From contig JAEWMT010000130.1 in NCBI GenBank assembly GCA_023393095.1, positions 1 through 12,668 on the forward strand: a DNA stretch of 12,668 bases, read 5' to 3'. A program made the translations under genes and the position numbers. A model generated the notes under the pieces. The model saw nothing but the letters and a program-made list of their open reading frames with translations, ran no database searches and was not told the DNA's origin. Source of the stretch: Bacillota bacterium (GTDB lineage: Bacteria > Bacillota > Clostridia > Lachnospirales > Lachnospiraceae). Shown piece by piece: positions 1-4,447 of this stretch; positions within the stretch are counted from its first letter, which is position 1; each line of letters starts with the position of its first letter.

Positions 1-1029
1 GAGATCTGTTGCTACGCCAACATTTACAAATACCTGAAAAGTTAATAACGCAGATACTCCGATGCAGATTAATTTACCCATATAATCCGGTGCATGTGCA
101 GCTATGATTAAACATCTAATATTCAAAATTAGATATAAAAGTACAATTACTGCACTTCCTATAAATCCAAATTCTTCACCGACGATAGAAAATATAAAAT
201 CACTTTCTTTTGCATATATTCCACTATAATTTCTGTAAGAACTATCTTCCGATATCGTTTTTCCAGAAAGTCCGCCTGCTTCGATTGCTACTAACGCTTG
301 ATTTTGTTGATATTTACCCGTTTCATCTTCCGATTTATCCGTTGTAAAGTGTGAAAGTATTCTATTTATCTGATATCCTTGAATAAATGGAAGTGAAACA
401 TTAAATACTGTTACACTTATTAAAATTGCGGCTATCACCGGAACGGCTACTGCTAAAACAGTACCAATTACCTTGTAACTAATACCTGAGGAATATATGA
501 TGACTCCGAATATTACTAACATGGCCAGACTGGAGCTGAGATGGGGTTCAATTATAATCAATAAAGTAGGTATTGCAGCAACAACAGCTAAGATGATAAA
601 TACATAGAATTTTTGCAGTTTATCCTTATAGCTGTTACATAAAAATGCCAAGAATATGATCAATGCTATCTTTGCCAATTCAGATGGCTGGATTTGAATT
701 CTTGCAATTGTCATCCATCTTTTAACACCCCTCACATCATCTCCGAATAACAGTGTAGCCATAAGTAGACCCAGAACACCAATATACAGAATGAAAGAAA
801 ATCTGCATATGATGCGGTAATCAATAAACTGCATCACCACTATTATTACTAATCCCATTGCTATACCCAGTAATTGCTTAGTAAACAATCCTTTCAGTTT
901 AACATCAAAAAGACCAGCCTGTCTGACTGTATAGAATCCGACTCCTAATAACACAACCATAATTATAAAAATAACAAAATCAAATCTTTTGTAAAATATA
1001 TTTTTAATTTGTTTAATCTTTTCTACCAT
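1..1029 (-). CDS. SEDS-family peptidoglycan glycosyltransferase (RodA/FtsW/SpoVE type), C-terminus cut by window edge
   Basis: The product is an integral membrane polymerase that joins lipid II into glycan strands, normally together with a class B penicillin-binding protein, during elongation or division. I read 343 codons, and the frame is still open at the left edge; by family length a few dozen residues are missing. Family marks are RGVKRW followed by IQPSELAK (about residues 117-136), GYQINR before the large extracellular loop, and ESDFIF with GEEFGFIG (about 275-290), whose Asp277 corresponds to the essential loop Asp of RodA. The final NVGVATDL is the start of the conserved C-terminal motif. 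Oddly, the motif usually written (Q/E)PDLGT reads EPHLSS at 161-166. The start is set at 1029 because AAAGGA at 1037-1042 lies 7 nt upstream; the adjacent ATG at 1032 is only 4 nt away. Hydrophobic segments alternate throughout. RodA is slightly favoured over FtsW or SpoVE, but the three cannot be separated with certainty here. Confidence 0.93.
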   Translation of the reverse strand, partial: MVEKIKQIKNIFYKRFDFVIFIIMVVLLGVGFYTVRQAGLFDVKLKGLFTKQLLGIAMGLVIIVVMQFIDYRIICRFSFILYIGVLGLLMATLLFGDDVRGVKRWMTIARIQIQPSELAKIALIIFLAFLCNSYKDKLQKFYVFIILAVVAAIPTLLIIIEPHLSSSLAMLVIFGVIIYSSGISYKVIGTVLAVAVPVIAAILISVTVFNVSLPFIQGYQINRILSHFTTDKSEDETGKYQQNQALVAIEAGGLSGKTISEDSSYRNYSGIYAKESDFIFSIVGEEFGFIGSAVIVLLYLILNIRCLIIAAHAPDYMGKLICIGVSALLTFQVFVNVGVATDL

Positions 1030-1072
1030 CATACGGTCCTTTCATTGCAGCCAAGTCCATTACATAAAAAGT

Positions 1073-1101
1073 ATTATAAATAACTGATACCTATATGTCA
1101 A
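1073..1101 (-). promoter_or_regulatory. Consensus sigma-A promoter of the RodA-like gene
   Basis: On the minus strand TTGACA (1101-1096) and TATAAT (1078-1073) are separated by exactly 17 nt, a perfect match to the housekeeping consensus. Transcription would begin near 1066, leaving a leader of about 37 nt before the start codon. The strength suggests constitutive expression unless something binds just upstream, where a repeat sits 4 bp from the -35 box. Confidence 0.85.
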
Positions 1102-1105
1102 GGAT

Positions 1106-1149
1106 AGAACTCCAGCCGTATTTTATTAGTAAGAACTCCAGCCGTATTT
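1106..1149 (-). repeat. Two-copy direct repeat (18-bp unit, 26-bp period) abutting the promoter
   Basis: The 18-mer AGAACTCCAGCCGTATTT occurs identically at 1106-1123 and 1132-1149 (plus-strand reading), separated by 8 bp. The proximal copy ends 4 bp upstream of the -35 box of the RodA-like gene. It could be a pair of regulator sites, a local tandem duplication, or part of a dispersed intergenic repeat. The sequence alone does not decide between these. Confidence 0.8.
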
Positions 1150-1360
1150 ACTTTTTCACAAATGGGTAAGACTCATTTTATTAAAATCTTTCGTAATAAT
1201 GCCTTTTCCGTTAACCATGTGTTAGGTAAATGGAAACATTTATTAAACTAAGCAGACATGTAAATCTGATTAATTCCGCAATAAAAATACTTAGGGATTT
1301 CATAGAACGCATTGAATTCCCTTCATAAAACATTTTACAAGATAAGAGCGTCGCATAGCA
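1150..1360. other. Unassigned intergenic DNA
   Basis: This is the rest of the 387-bp gap between the RodA-like gene and the duplicated-domain protein. I see no RNA gene, no convincing coding region and no strong promoter. The only coding-like item is a 33-codon minus-strand frame at 1211-1312, discussed under rejected items. Confidence 0.5.
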
Positions 1361-1366
1361 TAAAAC

Positions 1367-1405
1367 AAAGGATAGCTTATACGAGAATCGTAGAAGCTAT
1401 CCTTT
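1367..1405 (-). terminator. Intrinsic terminator of the duplicated-domain protein gene
   Basis: AAAGGATAGCTT (1367-1378) pairs perfectly with AAGCTATCCTTT (1394-1405). After one mismatch the stem continues through ACGA/TCGT to a GAA loop. It lies 11 bp beyond the stop codon, and on the minus strand is followed by GTTTTA, a modest T-tract. Confidence 0.8.
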
Positions 1406-1416
1406 ATTTTAATTTG

Positions 1417-2115
1417 TTATTTCTTTAATGTAATTTTAACGCCTTGCAATCTAACGGCAAAATCACTTTTTTCAATTTTCACATATCCATTTCCTTGGAT
1501 AATTTCATTTGCAATGATATCATCCATTCCCATTGCTACACTTTTAGCTCTTTCCACATAACCCATACCTGTTGTTTTGTCTGTAACTTCTACTTTATAA
1601 GTTCCGGGAGCTAAATCATAACCAATTAGATAAATTCCATCAGATGCTTCTTTCTTAATATTAGGCTTTAAGTCTTTCAGATTAATTGGTTGAATTTTTA
1701 CTCCTTGAAGTTTTACAGCAACATCGGTATCTTTTATTTCTACATATCCATCGCCGGTTAATATAATATTTGCTATGATACTGTCTAATTCCATATTTAC
1801 ATCACTGGATCTTTCAATATATCCTGTTTTAGTTAATGTATCTGTTAAAGTAGCTTTATACATTCCGCTCTGAATATCTTCATTCACTAAATAAGTCCCA
1901 TTCGAATATGTTTTTACTTCTGGTTCTAGTGTAACTGTTGGTTTATCTTCTTTCTTATCTTTCACGGATGTAGGTGCTTTCGTTGTAGCTGGTTTTTCTG
2001 CTTTTTTCGTTGTATCATCATTGTTTCCTATAGCAGAGCCAATAATACCAAGTACTATTAATACGAGAAATACTGTTAGTATCTTATGGCGAGTAAAAAA
2101 ATTGCCTTTCTTCAT
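1417..2115 (-). CDS. Membrane-anchored extracytoplasmic protein with two tandem copies of a ~75-residue domain
   Basis: The function is not known to me. The 232-residue product starts with charged residues, then one hydrophobic segment (about 12-30) with no lipobox Cys, so it probably acts as a signal anchor. A Lys/Thr/Pro-rich spacer (about 31-68) follows. Two homologous domains come next, at about 71-142 and 158-229 (period 87). Each begins GxYL(V/I) followed by a D(I/L)xxGxYK-type turn, continues with GY(I/V)ER and a DxIIANxI segment, and ends GYVxI and LQGVKI. Similar Gly/Tyr-turn domains occur in uncharacterised secreted proteins of Firmicutes. A beta-rich fold, ligand-binding or envelope role would be inference only. 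The start is supported by AAGGAGAA at 2123-2130, with the GGAG core 9 nt upstream. The gene has its own promoter and terminator and appears monocistronic. Confidence 0.88.
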   Translation of the reverse strand: MKKGNFFTRHKILTVFLVLIVLGIIGSAIGNNDDTTKKAEKPATTKAPTSVKDKKEDKPTVTLEPEVKTYSNGTYLVNEDIQSGMYKATLTDTLTKTGYIERSSDVNMELDSIIANIILTGDGYVEIKDTDVAVKLQGVKIQPINLKDLKPNIKKEASDGIYLIGYDLAPGTYKVEVTDKTTGMGYVERAKSVAMGMDDIIANEIIQGNGYVKIEKSDFAVRLQGVKITLKK

Positions 2116-2130
2116 TTAAATTTTCTCCTT

Positions 2131-2182
2131 ATATTTGATTAGTCATAAACTAGCATATCAAATATTAATATAATCAAATATT
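2131..2182. repeat. Three ATCAAATAT motifs over the promoter and leader (operator-like)
   Basis: ATCAAATAT occurs at 2157-2165 and 2173-2181 as a direct pair 16 bp apart, and inverted at 2131-2139. The inverted pair, with TAGT/ACTA inside it (2140-2143 and 2149-2152), can form a hairpin in the leader between the -10 box and the ribosome binding site. One copy overlaps the -10 box and another lies in the spacer, as expected for a repressor site. This is inferred from position alone. Confidence 0.4.
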
Positions 2183-2190
2183 GATTTCAA
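2162..2190 (-). promoter_or_regulatory. Probable promoter of the duplicated-domain protein gene
   Basis: On the minus strand TTGAAA (2190-2185) and TAATAT (2167-2162) are 17 nt apart. The predicted transcript start near 2155 lies 40 nt upstream of the start codon. The region is AT-rich, so chance matches are possible. The spacing and position fit the gene well. Confidence 0.5.
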
Positions 2191-2316
2191 GACACATAGG
2201 CGTATTAACATAAATTACTAATCCATATTTTACCGCTTTTAAATATGAGGAGACTGATATTCCAAAAGAAATACTACTGCTAAATTTGACTATGCAGATC
2301 ATGAATCACGCACATC

Positions 2317-2351
2317 AAAAAGGCATCCCAGCTAAGCCAGAATGCCTTTTT
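2317..2351 (-). terminator. Intrinsic terminator of the 117-residue lipoprotein gene
   Basis: AAAAAGGCAT (2317-2326) pairs perfectly with ATGCCTTTTT (2342-2351) around a 15-nt loop, 37 bp past the lipoprotein stop codon. On the minus strand the stem ends in TTTTT. A plus-strand T-run is present too, so it could work in both directions. Confidence 0.8.
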
Positions 2352-2388
2352 CAATAGAAATTATTCGTTTATTGATGAATATATTATT

Positions 2389-2742
2389 TTATTGCTTTAC
2401 ACTATTAAATATATCTATTGCCTCTTTATTAGTTGACTCTAACAAAAAGCGGCCATTAGACTCCCACTTCTTAATCAAGCCATTACTTTTCTTTAACTTT
2501 TCTAGTTCCTTTACAGAATTATATTCATAAACAGCAATTTTATCATCGCTAATAAAATTAACTCCGTTAGAAGCACCGATGATTTGATATAAAGTAGTCA
2601 TTTCTTCGTCTACTTTTATACCTTCGTTGCTAAAAGCCTTTATAAAATCATCCATTGTTCGTTCATCCTTCTTACTGCTACATCCCACTAAACTTACTAC
2701 AATTACTATTGATAGTAATATAGATATTATAGATTTCTTCAT
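2389..2742 (-). CDS. Small hypothetical lipoprotein (117 residues)
   Basis: The function is unknown. The N-terminus is a classical lipoprotein signal: MKKS, a hydrophobic core and lipobox LVGC, with Cys21 expected to be lipidated and the mature chain held on the outer face of the membrane. The mature ~97 residues are charged and soluble. They carry an IIGASNGVNF segment, then KIAVYEYNS and a C-terminal helix-like tail. Short lipoproteins with this 'YEY' pattern are seen in other clostridia and bacilli as hypothetical proteins; I recall no characterised member. The start is set at 2742 and not at the in-frame ATG at 2775, because AGGAGG (2749-2754) lies 6 nt upstream and the signal peptide then begins correctly. 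The longer frame would also begin upstream of the predicted transcript start. It is divergent from the coiled-coil lipoprotein, with about 290 bp between them. Confidence 0.85.
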   Translation of the reverse strand: MKKSIISILLSIVIVVSLVGCSSKKDERTMDDFIKAFSNEGIKVDEEMTTLYQIIGASNGVNFISDDKIAVYEYNSVKELEKLKKSNGLIKKWESNGRFLLESTNKEAIDIFNSVKQ

Positions 2743-2765
2743 TTGCAACCTCCTGTTTTTGATAT

Positions 2766-2794
2766 ATTTTACCATTATCTACTATGATTCTCAA
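2766..2794 (-). promoter_or_regulatory. Probable promoter of the 117-residue lipoprotein gene
   Basis: On the minus strand TTGAGA (2794-2789) and TAAAAT (2771-2766) are 17 nt apart. The transcript would begin near 2759, giving a short leader of about 17 nt that still contains the whole AGGAGG site. This position supports the downstream ATG at 2742 as the true start. Confidence 0.55.
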
Positions 2795-2933
2795 TGGTTT
2801 TATTTATATTTTTACATGATGAAACAGTAAATTACGTGTATTTAGTTTAAAGAATATATATCTTTTCTAAGGCAGATATATTTTATATATGATTAAACAA
2901 AATTGTAAAATGTCATTTTTTACTATTATATAA

Positions 2934-2962
2934 TTGATTTTTACATATAAATCATTTAATAT
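2934..2962 (+). promoter_or_regulatory. Candidate promoter of the coiled-coil lipoprotein gene
   Basis: TTGATT (2934-2939) and TAATAT (2957-2962) are 17 nt apart, about 70 bp upstream of the GTG start. A TATAAT at 3008-3013 is closer to the gene, but its best -35 match (TTCAAG at 2983) is 19 nt away. The DNA is so AT-rich that either may be chance. Confidence 0.35.
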
Positions 2963-3032
2963 ATCCCTATAATTAAATCTAGTTCAAGATTTGTAATATA
3001 TATTAAATATAATTATGTGGGGGGTAGATTAA

Positions 3033-3719
3033 GTGAAAAACAAAATTTATTTATTTCTATTAATTGCTATTATAAGTATAACTCTAATCGCTTGTTCAGG
3101 TGTTTCACAAAAAAAATATGATGAAGTAACTTCAAATTTATCGACAAGCAAAGAACAGAATAATACTTTATCATCAAAATTATCTGAGTTGGAAGGTCAA
3201 TATGATTCTTTAAAAAAAGATTATGATACATTGGAAGAGAAATGTAAGAATTACGAATCCATTATAGAACCATATAAAGAATTATCTGAAGCCGAAGTTA
3301 CTTTAAAAGCGAAAGAAAAAAAGAAAAAATTAAAAGAACTTGAATTAGAAGAAGCTACTGCTAAAGCTAAAAAAAAGGCAGTAAAAGAAGCGGAAGAGAA
3401 AAAAGGTTATAATACAAGAATAACATTTGACCAACTTGCCAGAACCCCTGATAAGTATTTACTAAAAAAAGTTAAATTTACTGGTAAAGCTATACAAGTT
3501 ATTGAAGATTCTGAAAAGACACAAATACGGCTTGCAGTTAATTCTGATTATGGCAAAATCATATTAATAGAATATAAAAATTCACTTGTAAAATCCAGAG
3601 TTCTTACAAATGATAAAATAACTATTTATGGTATATCAAATGGATTGATAAGTTATCAATCTACATTAGGAGGAAATATAACTATTCCATCAGTTAAGGT
3701 AGATAAAATTGATCAATAA
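3033..3719 (+). CDS. Coiled-coil lipoprotein with a C-terminal beta-rich (possibly OB-like) domain
   Basis: The specific function is unknown. The 228-residue product opens with a lipoprotein signal peptide (hydrophobic core about 4-20, lipobox LIAC, Cys21). Residues about 28-125 are strongly charged, with heptad-like spacing and a Lys/Glu/Ala-rich stretch (88-124), as expected of a long coiled coil or extended stalk. The final ~100 residues form a separate domain: FDQLARTPDKY, then KVKFTGKAIQVIED, RLAV, ITIYG and a STLGG-x-ITIPS-x-KVDKI ending. The same C-terminal pattern occurs in other Gram-positive exported proteins, and an OB-like barrel is my inference. The start is GTG, preceded by GGGGGG at 3019-3024 with an 8-nt gap. 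That is an unusual ribosome site needing one G-U wobble against the 16S tail. No other start lies nearer the signal peptide. The gene is followed at once by a strong terminator, so it appears to be transcribed alone. Confidence 0.88.
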   Translation: MKNKIYLFLLIAIISITLIACSGVSQKKYDEVTSNLSTSKEQNNTLSSKLSELEGQYDSLKKDYDTLEEKCKNYESIIEPYKELSEAEVTLKAKEKKKKLKELELEEATAKAKKKAVKEAEEKKGYNTRITFDQLARTPDKYLLKKVKFTGKAIQVIEDSEKTQIRLAVNSDYGKIILIEYKNSLVKSRVLTNDKITIYGISNGLISYQSTLGGNITIPSVKVDKIDQ

Positions 3720-3739
3720 AAAATCAATTTTTGACATGC

Positions 3740-3773
3740 AAAAGCCACTTTAAATTTATTAAAGTGGCTTTTT
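3740..3773. terminator. Bidirectional intrinsic terminator between convergent genes
   Basis: AAAAGCCACTTTAA (3740-3753) pairs perfectly over 14 bp with TTAAAGTGGCTTTT (3759-3772) around a 5-nt loop. On the plus strand it ends the lipoprotein transcript with a run of five T. On the minus strand the TTTT tail would end the tRNA transcript coming from the right. Confidence 0.88.
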
Positions 3774-3800
3774 ACTACCTATAACCGAATTACTTTATAG

Positions 3801-3872
3801 CAGCTCGTAGGGGAATCGAACCCCTGTTTCCGCCGTGAGAGGGCGGCGTCTTAACCCCTTGACCAACGAGCC
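3801..3872 (-). tRNA. tRNA-Glu, anticodon CUC
   Basis: A 72-nt cloverleaf reads from 3872 to 3801. The acceptor stem GGCTCGT pairs with ACGAGCT, with a G-U at the first pair. The anticodon stem CCGCC/GGCGG encloses loop CTCTCAC, so the anticodon (3839-3837) is CTC, reading GAG. The T arm is CAGGGGTTCGATTCCCCTA-like, with the standard TTCGA loop core. G73 fits glutamate identity. The 3' CCA is not encoded and must be added by the nucleotidyltransferase. Apart from the anticodon it closely resembles the usual bacterial tRNA-Glu(UUC), so it is probably a second isoacceptor. The gene stands alone with its own promoter. Confidence 0.95.
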
Positions 3873-3887
3873 TTAAGAACAATACTT

Positions 3888-3916
3888 ATAATATACTATA
3901 GACACAAAAAAAGCAA
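3888..3916 (-). promoter_or_regulatory. Probable promoter of the tRNA-Glu gene
   Basis: On the minus strand TTGCTT (3916-3911) and TATTAT (3893-3888) are 17 nt apart. Transcription would begin about 9 nt before the mature tRNA 5' end, a short leader for RNase P to remove. Confidence 0.55.
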
Positions 3917-4017
3917 GTACTTTTTTCATAATTTTTTCGAATTGTTTTACCAATTAAAACATTTTTAATTTTAACTATCAAGTGTTTTATTCATCTCCAA
4001 TTTTCTATATGTAAATT

Positions 4018-4164
4018 TTAATTCTCAATCTCTCTCTTTAAATAATGCCATGCCAACCATACACAAACCAATTCCCAGCCTTGTTGGCCATATTGATTCA
4101 GTACCCTTGTTGTTTTTTCCCCCATACCCCCAATGAATACACATTTATACTCATATTTTTTCAT
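4018..4164 (-). CDS. DUF4177-like small protein (48 residues)
   Basis: This short gene lies where the plus strand shows only a spurious frame. It starts ATG at 4164, with AAGGAG at 4173-4178 8 nt upstream. The product begins MKKYEYKCVFIGG, contains LNQYGQQGWELVCVW in the middle (about 22-36) and ends HYLKREIEN. A starting YEYK strand, a central (L/I)NxxGxxGWELV motif and a closing YxxxKRE strand are the pattern of the DUF4177 family, small one-domain cytoplasmic proteins of unknown function. This one is a little shorter than usual because the region after WELV is brief. It has no signal peptide or membrane segment. It reads away from the polC terminator and has a perfect inverted repeat just upstream. 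A weak AT-only hairpin (3952-3970) lies downstream but lacks a T-run. Confidence 0.72.
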   Translation of the reverse strand: MKKYEYKCVFIGGMGEKTTRVLNQYGQQGWELVCVWLAWHYLKREIEN

Positions 4165-4189
4165 GTCTACGACTCCTTTTTTGTAATAT

Positions 4190-4217
4190 GTATTAATATA
4201 ATAATTTATATTAATAC
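4190..4217. repeat. Perfect 11-bp inverted repeat upstream of the DUF4177-like gene
   Basis: GTATTAATATA (4190-4200) and TATATTAATAC (4207-4217) are exact inverse complements around 6 bp. The centre is about 40 bp upstream of the start codon, where a promoter would be expected. I could not find a good -35/-10 pair. The element could be an operator or an AT-rich leader hairpin. Confidence 0.55.
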
Positions 4218-4379
4218 TACATCGGTTTTCATAATTCTACCATAGCAAATAATAACTTTTTTAAAATATCCGAGACCTAAGTAATTAACGGTATACCATA
4301 TAGTAGGACTCCTGCGTATTCCCGATGCAACTGAAATTATATATGATAGCCCTTGCAAAAATTACTTAAGCTTATTCGT

Positions 4380-4438
4380 AAAAAAGCTTTATGTCAAGGA
4401 AAACAGCAACATAATTTACCCTTCCCTTGACATAGAGC
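4380..4438 (-). terminator. Intrinsic terminator of the dxr-rseP-ispG-polC operon
   Basis: On the minus strand CCTTGACATA (complement of 4390-4399) pairs with TATGTCAAGG (complement of 4425-4434). Three more pairs follow beyond one mismatch, with a 25-nt loop. The hairpin begins 10 bp after the polC stop codon and ends in six T (4385-4380). Confidence 0.85.
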
Positions 4439-4447
4439 CTTATTCAT

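Noticed and set aside
1211..1312. Minus-strand 33-codon frame with AAGGG 6 nt before its ATG, hydrophobic product
   Set aside because: It is too short to judge, has no recognised similarity or promoter, and the terminator at 1367-1405 lies just upstream. It could be a small peptide, but this cannot be supported here.
2856..2881. Inverted repeat ATATATCT/AGATATAT in the lipoprotein divergent region
   Set aside because: Only 8 bp of alternating AT-rich sequence; such pairs arise easily by chance here and it does not align with either candidate promoter.
3801..3872. The CUC anticodon as an unusual tRNA
   Set aside because: A tRNA-Glu(CUC) beside the normal UUC isoacceptor is known in many clostridia, so this is ordinary.
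4045..4245. Plus-strand 66-codon frame
   Set aside because: It is antisense to the DUF4177-like gene, has no clear ribosome site, and its composition (runs of Phe/Ile/Tyr) is that of reversed AT-rich DNA.
4190..4360. About 55 open codons on the minus strand between the polC terminator and the DUF4177-like gene
   Set aside because: No start codon with a ribosome site and no recognisable motif; the length is within chance for this composition.
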